This document shows, in pieces, positions 1 through 5,440 of a stretch of DNA of 8,524 nucleotides. This stretch comes from Rhodospirillaceae bacterium (GTDB taxonomy: Bacteria > Pseudomonadota > Alphaproteobacteria > JABSOH01): NCBI GenBank assembly GCA_020629355.1, contig JAHDDM010000041.1:1-8524 (forward strand), written 5' to 3'. Positions within the stretch are counted from its first letter, which is position 1, and every line of letters starts with the position of its first letter. The position numbers and the translations under genes are program-made. The notes beneath the pieces are model-generated. The model worked only from the letters and a program-made list of their open reading frames with translations. It was not told where the DNA came from and ran no database searches.

Positions 1-702
1 AGATTCGAATGCTTGATGATCAGCAAGCTCTTTGAGCGCAATATCGGGATCTGGTGGCAACAGAAGCAGAAACTCTAAAAGAGTCCCCAGCGATTCTTCA
101 ATCATGCCTTTGCGTACCTGTTGTCGAATACTACCGATATTGCGGGCTGCAAGCATCTTGGCGCATTCTGGTGGAATTTTCTGTAACAGGTCACGAAGCA
201 ATATCGGTAAAACAAAGTCCAGACAGACCTCAGCAAGGCCGATACGTTGCAGGGCTTCAAGCGCGACTTGAATAACCTCTATTTCGGCTTGACTACCCCC
301 GCCAACCTGCTCAAGCCCAAGTTGCATAAATTGGCGTTGTGGCCGCAGGTCTGTTGTTGCAATACGCAGGACATGGCCATAGTAGGCCAGTCGTAACGGG
401 CGTGGCTGATCGGCAAGATGATCCTGAGCCATACGCACGACTTGCAGCGTAATATCGCCGCGCAAGCCCATGGTACGGTGCGATAGCGGATCGATAAAAC
501 GAAAAATATCCTGAGATTTAAGCGCATCTGGTGCTGCCAGCAGAGACTCTTCGTATTCTAGCAAAGGCGGCTCGACAAGGTTATAGCCAAAACCTGTAAA
601 GGTTGCGATAATATCGACTAAAAGCTGATGGGCTTGCCCAGCTTGCGGTGCGATCAAGTCTTGAAAACCATTTGGCAGCAATGTTTTTGTGTGCTCAGCC
701 AT
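1..702 (-). CDS. hisZ: ATP phosphoribosyltransferase regulatory subunit HisZ, 3' end beyond the window
   Basis: HisZ is a catalytically inactive histidyl-tRNA-synthetase-like protein. In organisms with short-form HisG it forms the complex that performs the first step of histidine synthesis, joining PRPP and ATP. The visible 234 residues start MAEHTKTLLPNGFQDL. They contain the class II-like core: LLPNGFQDL near residue 8, EPPLLEYEESLL near 44, and FRFIDPLSHRTMGLRGDIT near 67-85. The LRGDIT segment stands where a true HisRS has LRPExT, and this favours HisZ over HisS. YYGHVLR and RQFMQLGLEQVGG follow. Full-length HisZ is near 380 residues, so the C-terminal third lies off the left edge. The ATG overlaps the folB stop by 8 bases (ATGGCTGA), implying co-transcription and translational coupling with folB. 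The identification rests on motif recognition from memory. Confidence 0.87.
   Translation of the reverse strand, partial: MAEHTKTLLPNGFQDLIAPQAGQAHQLLVDIIATFTGFGYNLVEPPLLEYEESLLAAPDALKSQDIFRFIDPLSHRTMGLRGDITLQVVRMAQDHLADQPRPLRLAYYGHVLRIATTDLRPQRQFMQLGLEQVGGGSQAEIEVIQVALEALQRIGLAEVCLDFVLPILLRDLLQKIPPECAKMLAARNIGSIRQQVRKGMIEESLGTLLEFLLLLPPDPDIALKELADHQAFES
132..209. repeat. 12-base inverted repeat inside hisZ, with a third partial copy nearby
   Basis: TACCGATATTGC at 132-143 is the exact reverse complement of GCAATATCGGTA at 198-209, with 54 bases between them. A further 10-base copy, GCAATATCGG, lies at 38-47. The three copies are read in different codon contexts in HisZ (P-D-I-A, L-P-I-L and R-N-I-G), so the similarity is not imposed by a repeated peptide. 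Function is unknown and chance is possible. Confidence 0.4.
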
Positions 703-1063
703 GATCGAACTCGCTACGGTGAAAATCGGCGTAAATTCCGGCACGAGCATTGGCAACGGCCTGTGGCTTGGTGATTTTTACGTCGCATTCTATGACGCGC
801 TGGTCACGAAAGCAGTGTTTTGCGATTTTCCAAGCCAGCTGCTCGCATAACGGTGTATGTTCATCTAAAACCAATTTTGTAATGTCTGCTGCTAATGTAG
901 CATAACAGGGAACCCCTTCAGGGCTATTAAAATCGCATTGTTGTGCATCTATTTCCAACGCGAGATCAAGTTCGAGGGTTTGTGGTGCAGCCACTTCGGC
1001 TGGAAAGATACCCAACCGTGCAGGAATGCACATGTTATTAAGGCAAAGCGTATAGGTTTGCAC
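695..1063 (-). CDS. folB: Dihydroneopterin aldolase (FolB/FolX family)
   Basis: This cytoplasmic folate enzyme cleaves 7,8-dihydroneopterin to 6-hydroxymethyl-dihydropterin, the substrate of FolK, and glycolaldehyde. The 122-residue length is normal for the family. The visible family pattern is ARLGIFPAEVAAPQTLELDL near residues 15-34, Y54 in the CYATL segment, E74 in CEQLAWKIA, and K99-P100 in KITKP. E23, Y54, E74 and K99 match the positions of the pterin-binding and catalytic residues. The start is a GTG at 1061-1063; the upstream frame offers no ATG before a stop, so GTG is the best choice. A GGGA about 10 bases upstream could be the ribosome binding site. It is divergent from folP and folK, which act later in the same pathway, and overlaps hisZ. 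A FolX-type epimerase is the main alternative, but the folate-gene context favours FolB. Confidence 0.86.
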   Translation of the reverse strand: MQTYTLCLNNMCIPARLGIFPAEVAAPQTLELDLALEIDAQQCDFNSPEGVPCYATLAADITKLVLDEHTPLCEQLAWKIAKHCFRDQRVIECDVKITKPQAVANARAGIYADFHRSEFDHG

Positions 1064-1117
1064 GGTTGATTGATCCCAAGATGGTAAAGCAAGAAATTAG
1101 CGTTGTTTTCTGATCAT

Positions 1118-1146
1118 TCTATAGACTACATTAGGGGCAAATTCAA
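1118..1146 (-). promoter_or_regulatory. Predicted sigma70-type promoter for folB-hisZ
   Basis: Read on the minus strand, TTGAAT (1141-1146) is followed after exactly 17 bases by TATAGA (1118-1123). Transcription would start near 1111, giving a leader of about 48 bases before the folB GTG. The -10 lies in the palindrome TCTATAGA (1118-1125), so the plus strand also reads TATAGA at 1120-1125 toward folP. The plus-strand -35 at suitable spacing (TTAGCG, 1097-1102) is poor. The call is by consensus matching only. Confidence 0.5.
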
Positions 1147-1165
1147 CAGACTCAAATGTTTTCGA

Positions 1166-2089
1166 ATGTCCCAGGAAACCGAACTTTTATCCTTGCCACG
1201 TCTGGATTGGCAATGGTCACGGCGGAAATACGTCATGGCGGTGATCAATGCCACGCCCGATTCCTTTTCTGCTGATGGTCTTTTTGCGCGGACAGACCCG
1301 AATATAGCCGACATTACGGAAAATCTTGCTCAGGCTTTGTTAGAAGGTGCGGATATATTGGATATTGGCGCGGAAAGTACGCGCCCTGGCTCAAGCCCTG
1401 TCCCTGCTCAAGAACAGATAATACGTTTAATGCCTGTTTTTTCGGCTTTGCAGCGACTTGTGTCACAGGGTGGCATATCGCGGCAATGGTGCGTATCACT
1501 GGACACTTCGGATGCAGAAGTCGCCGAGTGGGGATTGCAGCAAGGGGTGCAGATAATCAATGATGTTCAGGGTGGTCGTGATCAAAAATTATTAGATGTT
1601 GTGGCAAAATATCACGCTGAAATAGTTTTAATGCATAATTCATCGATGGAAGATTCTTTGGTTGGGGATAAAAATATCGGTCTTAGTTATGCCGCAAAGA
1701 CGGATGCGGATATTGTCTCTAAGGTGCGGAATTCCTTGTATCAAAAGATAGAGAGGGCAAAAAAATCAGGTATTTTGCCTAAAAAAATCCTACTTGACCC
1801 AGGTATTGGCTTTGGTAAAAGTGTTGCGGATAATATTCGGTTAATTTCTGGCTGTGATCAACTGGCAGATTTGGGCTACCCTGTATTGGTTGGGGCAAGT
1901 CGTAAGTCATTTTTAGGTAAAATATTGAATTTAGAAAGTGATCAGCGTTTAGAAGCGAGTCTCGTGGTACATGCAGAAGCCTTGAAACACGGGGCGAGTA
2001 TCATTCGTGTCCACGATGTTCAGGCGCATTATCGGCTACGCCGTATGGTAGAAGCCTTTCAGCATCCAGAGGATTATGATCATGACTGA
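1166..2089 (+). CDS. folP: Dihydropteroate synthase
   Basis: DHPS condenses 6-hydroxymethyl-dihydropterin diphosphate with p-aminobenzoate to give dihydropteroate, and is the target of sulfonamides. From the ATG at 1166 it is 307 residues, starting MSQETELLSL; the family usually has 270-300. Both family signatures are present: VMAVINATPDSFSADG at 23-38 (N28) and DILDIGAESTRPG at 63-75. Further on come SLDTS, IINDVQGG (N132), LMHNS, LLDPGIGFGK (D201), LVGASRKSFLG (S235, R236, K237) and IIRVHDV (R271, H273). These cover the pterin pocket and the pABA and phosphate contacts. The frame is open back to a TTG at 1103, but that start would add 21 unconserved residues and lies upstream of the TATAGA -10, so I prefer 1166, although its ribosome binding site is weak. 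The 3' end overlaps folK. Residues 132-272 are encoded by an AT-rich patch. Confidence 0.93.
   Translation: MSQETELLSLPRLDWQWSRRKYVMAVINATPDSFSADGLFARTDPNIADITENLAQALLEGADILDIGAESTRPGSSPVPAQEQIIRLMPVFSALQRLVSQGGISRQWCVSLDTSDAEVAEWGLQQGVQIINDVQGGRDQKLLDVVAKYHAEIVLMHNSSMEDSLVGDKNIGLSYAAKTDADIVSKVRNSLYQKIERAKKSGILPKKILLDPGIGFGKSVADNIRLISGCDQLADLGYPVLVGASRKSFLGKILNLESDQRLEASLVVHAEALKHGASIIRVHDVQAHYRLRRMVEAFQHPEDYDHD
2068..2073 (+). promoter_or_regulatory. Ribosome binding site that decides the folK start
   Basis: AGAGGA ends 8 bases before the ATG at 2082 but only 2 bases before the ATG at 2076. The spacing favours the second ATG, so FolK most likely begins MTDFSYALSL and not MIMTDF. Confidence 0.65.
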
Positions 2090-2573
2090 TTTTTCTTATG
2101 CCCTGTCATTGGGCAGTAATTTGGGTGATCGTGCGGATAATTTGCACCGCGCGGTGCAAAGTCTGGATAGCATTGCGAAAAAAATACGCATGTCACGTAT
2201 TTATGAAACTGCGCCAATGTATGTTGCGGAACAGCCGATGTTTCTGAACATGGCAGTAACGTTGGTTTCCTGTTGTGAACCAGAGCTTTTTCTACAGAAG
2301 CTAAAAGCTCTGGAGCAGGACTTGGGACGTATTGCAGAAATACGTCACGGTCCGAGGCTGGTAGATATGGATATTATCCTTTGTGGTGATATGATGCTGG
2401 AGAGTGCTGTTTTAACTGTGCCTCATTCTGGGTTTCGGGAACGGGACTTTGTCTTGCGGCCATTGGCTGAGATTGCAGCGGATTGGATTGACCCAAAGAC
2501 CGGGCAATCTGTGGCAGAATTGGCGAAGATGGTTCGGTCTGATACGGTTCAGCTTTATGAAAAGACTTCTTAA
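2082..2573 (+). CDS. folK: 2-amino-4-hydroxy-6-hydroxymethyldihydropteridine pyrophosphokinase (HPPK)
   Basis: FolK transfers pyrophosphate from ATP to 6-hydroxymethyl-dihydropterin, making the FolP substrate. The 163 residues match the family length. Visible motifs are LGSNLGDR at 10-17, YETAPMY at 41-47, QPMFLNMAV at 51-59, RHGPRLVDMDIIL at 88-100, and VPHSGFRERDFVLRPLAEI at 113-131. R92 and the Mg2+-binding aspartates D95 and D97, together with H115 and R121, fall at nearly the same numbers as in E. coli HPPK. The ATGACTGA overlap with the end of folP (8 bases) indicates coupled translation. An ATG 6 bases upstream (2076) is possible but badly spaced from the ribosome binding site. The gene is unusually rich in inverted repeats between 2141 and 2346. 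The thiolase gene follows after 19 bases. Confidence 0.95.
   Translation: MTDFSYALSLGSNLGDRADNLHRAVQSLDSIAKKIRMSRIYETAPMYVAEQPMFLNMAVTLVSCCEPELFLQKLKALEQDLGRIAEIRHGPRLVDMDIILCGDMMLESAVLTVPHSGFRERDFVLRPLAEIAADWIDPKTGQSVAELAKMVRSDTVQLYEKTS
2141..2160. repeat. Perfect 20-base palindrome inside folK
   Basis: TTTGCACCGCGCGGTGCAAA is self-complementary over all 20 bases, with no spacer. It lies 59 bases after the preferred folK start, across codons for N20 to Q26. As RNA it could form an 8-base-pair stem with a GCGC tetraloop; as DNA it could be a dimer binding site. The peptide NLHRAVQ fits the HPPK family, so some of the symmetry may come from coding constraint. Confidence 0.6.
2182..2202. repeat. 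7-base inverted repeat inside folK
   Basis: AAATACG (2182-2188) and CGTATTT (2196-2202) are exact reverse complements separated by 7 bases. It begins 22 bases after the 20-base palindrome. On its own an element this short is expected by chance. Confidence 0.35.
2280..2313. repeat. Perfect 11-base-pair stem with 12-base loop inside folK
   Basis: CCAGAGCTTTT (2280-2290) and AAAAGCTCTGG (2303-2313) are exact reverse complements around a 12-base loop. It codes for PELFLQKLKALE in FolK. It is not followed by a T-run, so it does not look like a standard intrinsic terminator. It is the longest perfect hairpin I found in the window. Confidence 0.6.
2326..2346. repeat. 8-base-pair stem with 5-base loop inside folK
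   Basis: GACGTATT (2326-2333) and AATACGTC (2339-2346) are exact reverse complements around GCAGA. It starts 13 bases after the 11-base-pair stem and has no following T-tract. Confidence 0.45.
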
Positions 2574-2592
2574 AAAAGGTATAAAGAGTATT

Positions 2593-3768
2593 ATGGATGA
2601 TATAGTTGTTATTTCTGCTGCCAGAACTCCAGTTGGGCGTTTCTTGGGTGGTTTTGCACAAACGCCTGCTTCTGAGTTAGGTGCAGTAGCGATTCGTGCT
2701 GCTCTATCGCGAGCGGGAGTCGATCCTGAGCAGGTTGATGAAGTGATCATGGGGCAGGTTTTGACCGCAGGCTGTGGACAAAATCCTGCACGTCAGGCTG
2801 CAATGGGTGCTGGAATTCCAGAAGCTGCAACGGCAGTTCAGATAAACCAGCTTTGTGGTTCAGGATTACGCGCGGTGGCAATGGCGGCGCAAAGTCTGGC
2901 CTTGGGTGATAGTGATATTGTGGTGGCTGGTGGTCAGGAGTCCATGAGTCGAGCACCGCACTTTGCCCATATTCGGCAGGGGCAAAAAATGGGATCGTTA
3001 GAGTTTCAGGATACCATGATGTTAGACGGTCTACATTGTGCTTTCGGTGATTATGCCATGGGGGTCACGGCGGAAAATATTGCGCAAAAATGGAGTATTT
3101 CGCGGCAGGAACAAGATGATTTTGCTTTGTGTTCTCAGCAAAAGGCTTATCATGCGCAAAAGGATGGGCTTTTCGCGGCGGAAATTGCGCCTGTGTCGAT
3201 TATGCACCGCCGTAAGGAACTTTTGATCAGCGAAGATGAGCATCTCAAACCAGAAACCACCGCTGAAACATTAGCGGGGCATCGTGCTGTATTTGCCAAG
3301 GCTGGAACGGTCACGGCAGGCAATGCTTCGGGGATTAACGATGGTGCAGCGGCTTGTGTTCTGATGCGGCGTGAAACAGCAAATACGCTGGGCTTGACCC
3401 CAATGGCGCATATTGTAAGTTGGGCTACTGCTGGAGTTGCGCCAGAGATTATGGGTACAGGTCCAATTCCGGCATCGCAACAGGCTTTGGCACGGGCGGG
3501 GCTTTTGATTGCAGACCTTGATCGAATTGAGGCCAACGAGGCTTTTGCAGCACAAGCTCTGGCGGTAAATCGGGAAATGGCTTGGGATGCAGCACGGGTT
3601 AATCCCACTGGCGGGGCGATTGCATTGGGTCATCCTATTGGCGCTAGTGGCGCAAGGGTCTTAACGACTTTGCTGTACGGTATGCAGCGCGATAACCAAG
3701 GTACGGGATTGGCGACTTTGTGTATTGGCGGCGGGATGGGTATTGCCATGATTATACGATCGGAGTAG
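2593..3768 (+). CDS. Acetyl-CoA C-acetyltransferase (biosynthetic-type thiolase)
   Basis: This thiolase reversibly condenses two acetyl-CoA to acetoacetyl-CoA, feeding polyhydroxybutyrate, ketone-body or related metabolism, or running in reverse in degradation. From ATG 2593 it has 391 residues, the normal length for PhaA/AtoB enzymes. The nucleophile C88 sits in NQLCGSGLRAV, GGQESMSRAPH follows at 113-123, NEAFAAQ contains N315, GHPIGASG contains H347, and CIGGGMG contains C377. This is the full catalytic set of the family. The frame is open upstream into folK, but MDDIVVISAARTPVG is the family N-terminus, with AAAGAG 4 bases before the ATG. It follows folK by 19 bases and precedes sufE by 5, so it is probably co-transcribed. 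No phaB or phaC lies in view, so phaA and atoB cannot be told apart. Confidence 0.93.
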   Translation: MDDIVVISAARTPVGRFLGGFAQTPASELGAVAIRAALSRAGVDPEQVDEVIMGQVLTAGCGQNPARQAAMGAGIPEAATAVQINQLCGSGLRAVAMAAQSLALGDSDIVVAGGQESMSRAPHFAHIRQGQKMGSLEFQDTMMLDGLHCAFGDYAMGVTAENIAQKWSISRQEQDDFALCSQQKAYHAQKDGLFAAEIAPVSIMHRRKELLISEDEHLKPETTAETLAGHRAVFAKAGTVTAGNASGINDGAAACVLMRRETANTLGLTPMAHIVSWATAGVAPEIMGTGPIPASQQALARAGLLIADLDRIEANEAFAAQALAVNREMAWDAARVNPTGGAIALGHPIGASGARVLTTLLYGMQRDNQGTGLATLCIGGGMGIAMIIRSE

Positions 3769-3773
3769 GCATA

Positions 3774-4181
3774 ATGCAGAATTTATTGGAACAGGCTGCT
3801 ACGATTAAAGAGAACTTTGCTTTTCTTGATAGTTGGGAAGAAAAGTATCAATATATTATTGATCTGGGTAAGGCTCTGCCTGTTATGGCAGAAGGCGATA
3901 AAATAGAAGCCAACCGTGTCCATGGCTGCATGAGCCAAGTCTGGATGACTCTTGAGGAAACCTCTGATGGAGTGCAGGTTGCAGCAGATAGTGATGCGAT
4001 TATTGTCCGTGGTTTAATTGCTCTGATCTGCGGCATCGTTCAAGGACAGCCAAAGTCTGATATTGTTGACTTCGATTTTTTAGAATTTTTTGATGCCTTG
4101 GGACTCAATCGACAGCTTTCACCGAACCGCCGTAATGGTCTTGTCGCTTTTGTGGCACTGATGCAGCAGAAATTACAGTAA
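3774..4181 (+). CDS. sufE: SufE-type cysteine desulfuration protein
   Basis: SufE accepts persulfide sulfur from the cysteine desulfurase SufS and passes it on for Fe-S cluster assembly in the cytoplasm. The protein has 135 residues, close to E. coli SufE (138). The acceptor cysteine is C52 in RVHGCMSQVWM. Other family features are the N-terminal helix ending in WEEKYQYIIDLGK, the LPVMAEGDKIEANRVHGC segment, and a C-terminal LSPNRRNGLVAFVALMQQ region. The ATG at 3774 is preceded by GGAG with 8-base spacing; that GGAG is inside the last thiolase codons, so translation is closely linked. Upstream in-frame codons (from 3720) lie inside the thiolase gene and are not family sequence. No suf operon is in view, so this is an orphan sufE. 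The stop codon is 2 bases from the stop of the convergent Tim44-domain gene. Confidence 0.94.
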   Translation: MQNLLEQAATIKENFAFLDSWEEKYQYIIDLGKALPVMAEGDKIEANRVHGCMSQVWMTLEETSDGVQVAADSDAIIVRGLIALICGIVQGQPKSDIVDFDFLEFFDALGLNRQLSPNRRNGLVAFVALMQQKLQ

Positions 4182-4183
4182 GT

Positions 4184-4849
4184 TTATTCTTCGTACTTGA
4201 CCTGTACCAGAGTCCAGTTGGGATTCTGTGATTGAGTATTACGTTGGAAGTACCATATATCGCGCATGTCCGTAAGTTCTTCAGCATCGCCTTCGATAAG
4301 ATTGTTCTCGCCATCATATACTGTCAACATTTGTTCGCTTTCGATGATGACCTCAAGGGTAATTGTAGTATCCTCAATAGCGGTTGAGGCAATTTCCATA
4401 TTGTCGATACCAATAATTTCCACCTCTGTTCTGTGCTGAAGCTTTTTGGCCTCTTTAATGTCAGCACAAAAATCATCAAAAAGCTCGGTACTAAGCAGGC
4501 TTTTTAAGGTCTTGGTATCACCTTTGGCATAGGCTATCGTAATCATGTCAAAGGCAATCGATGCCCCTTCGAGGAAGGATTTTTCATCAAAATCAGGATC
4601 AAGGGCGATAATCTCAGCATAGGGGCTTTCGGCGTCATCTTCCGTACTATCGACATCTGGACTGAACAAAGGTTGCACGGTTGCAGGTTCTTTATTCGAT
4701 GATACCGATGATTTGGCAGAGTTCTTTGCCTCTTTTGGGTCAGGGTCAACCTCGGTTTGTGTCCCAAGCGTCTTGTAAACGCGGTACAGCACTACGCCAG
4801 CAATGGCGGCGAATATCAAAATATCTAGCGGGGCGAAGTTATTGAACAT
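4184..4849 (-). CDS. Tim44-domain membrane-anchored protein (TimA-like)
   Basis: This protein resembles the bacterial relatives of mitochondrial Tim44 found in alphaproteobacteria, which are inner-membrane anchored. Their precise job is not established. It has 221 residues. A single hydrophobic segment at about 9-24 (DILIFAAIAGVVLYRV) is followed by the family-like YKTLGTQTE. Then comes an acidic, low-complexity linker of about 30-85, and a Tim44-like fold from about 88 to the end (FLEGASIAFDMITIAYAKGD, LLSTELFDDFCADI, and DMRDIWYFQR near 194-203). The start ATG (4847-4849) follows a GAGAG. It is divergent from fxsA and secB; in many alphaproteobacteria this gene, fxsA and secB lie together. 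The acidic linker is what one expects of a tether. A related domain also occurs in ribosomal protein mL45, so homology searches should be read with care. Confidence 0.82.
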   Translation of the reverse strand: MFNNFAPLDILIFAAIAGVVLYRVYKTLGTQTEVDPDPKEAKNSAKSSVSSNKEPATVQPLFSPDVDSTEDDAESPYAEIIALDPDFDEKSFLEGASIAFDMITIAYAKGDTKTLKSLLSTELFDDFCADIKEAKKLQHRTEVEIIGIDNMEIASTAIEDTTITLEVIIESEQMLTVYDGENNLIEGDAEELTDMRDIWYFQRNTQSQNPNWTLVQVKYEE

Positions 4850-4889
4850 GGTCTCTCTGTGGGGTTAAAATAATGTAGAAAGCGCTCTC

Positions 4890-4919
4890 TTGAAACAAGG
4901 TGATTGCATCACATATATT
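4890..4919 (+). promoter_or_regulatory. Predicted promoter for fxsA-secB
   Basis: TTGAAA (4890-4895) and TATATT (4914-4919) are separated by 18 bases, a good sigma70-type match. Transcription would begin near 4926, about 39 bases before the TTG start of fxsA. The in-frame TTG at 4890 is therefore best read as part of the -35 box and not as a start codon. An operator-like repeat lies in the spacer. Confidence 0.6.
4900..4912. promoter_or_regulatory. Candidate operator in the fxsA promoter spacer
   Basis: GTGAT-TGC-ATCAC is a perfect 5-base inverted repeat around 3 bases, lying wholly between the -35 and -10 elements. A repressor bound here would block RNA polymerase. The arms resemble, but do not match, Fnr or CRP half-sites, and the spacing differs. 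A near-palindrome, AGAAAGCGCTCTCT (4877-4890, one mismatched pair), abuts the -35. No regulator gene is in view. Confidence 0.35.
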
Positions 4920-4964
4920 ATCCAAGGTAATGTAGCATATAAAACCAAAACATGGGGCTTTTTC

Positions 4965-5399
4965 TTGTTTCGATTTCTTTTTTTACTGATTCTGGCGATA
5001 CCTGTGATGGAGCTGTGGCTTTTGATTGAGGTTGGCGGCGCAATCGGTGGGCTGAGCTGTGTGCTGTTGGTGATAGCGACAGCGATTATCGGCGGGATGT
5101 TGGCGCGTAGGCAGGGCTTGGATACGGTGCAAAAGATGCGCCAGCGCATGGCTGCTGGCGAGCCGATTGCTGCCGAGATGTTGGATGCTTTGCTGTTATT
5201 TTTTGCTGGTGCGCTGTTGTTGTTTCCAGGTCTGATGAGTGATGGTTTAGGTTTTCTGCTTCTTGTGCCTATGTTCAGGGGCTATATCAAACGTGGCATA
5301 GCGGCGTCTCGTTGGAGCAAAAGGCCTGATACGGCTTTTTATCGCCATGACCGGCCCAGAGGCGAAAAAGTGATTGATGTTGATACAACAAAACCTTAG
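4965..5399 (+). CDS. fxsA: FxsA family membrane protein
   Basis: FxsA is a small inner-membrane protein of unclear biochemical role; in E. coli its overexpression relieves F-plasmid exclusion of phage T7. From a TTG start at 4965 it has 144 residues: MFRFLFLLILAIPVMELWLL then IEVGGAIGG. This is the family N-terminus, with P13 and E16 conserved. Hydrophobic segments lie at about 2-21, 27-46 and 73-101. The last includes the family-like LFPGLMSDGLGFLLLVP (86-102). The C-terminus is basic, then acidic (ending EKVIDVDTTKP). GGGG lies 7 bases before this TTG. A longer reading from TTG 4890 would add 25 non-family residues and start inside the -35 box, so I reject it. secB follows after 41 bases, probably on the same transcript. 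Confidence 0.88.
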   Translation: MFRFLFLLILAIPVMELWLLIEVGGAIGGLSCVLLVIATAIIGGMLARRQGLDTVQKMRQRMAAGEPIAAEMLDALLLFFAGALLLFPGLMSDGLGFLLLVPMFRGYIKRGIAASRWSKRPDTAFYRHDRPRGEKVIDVDTTKP

Positions 5400-5440
5400 T
5401 TCTACTGAGGCACATAAGACTAGATGAAAGGTAAAAAAAC

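Noticed and set aside
1057..1063. TTTGCAC at the folB start matching one arm of the folK palindrome
   Set aside because: Only 7 bases are shared, which is expected about once by chance in a window of this size.
1103..1165. N-terminal extension of FolP from a TTG at 1103
   Set aside because: It overlaps the predicted -10 element, adds residues without family similarity, and has no ribosome binding site.
2412..2750. Antisense frame across the folK/thiolase junction
   Set aside because: No ribosome binding site or recognisable motif; both sense genes are firmly supported.
3150..3633. Long antisense open frames opposite the thiolase gene
   Set aside because: They lie wholly within a gene with a complete catalytic motif set, show no family motif, and have Cys/Arg/Ser-rich composition typical of shadow frames.
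4890..4964. N-terminal extension of FxsA from a TTG at 4890
   Set aside because: That TTG is the first part of a good -35 box, and the added residues do not resemble the FxsA N-terminus.
5136..5160. GC-rich inverted repeats in fxsA (ATGCGC/GCGCAT and CGCCAGC/GCTGGCG)
   Set aside because: Short, overlapping, in Ala/Arg/Gly-rich coding sequence, and without a T-tract; consistent with chance.
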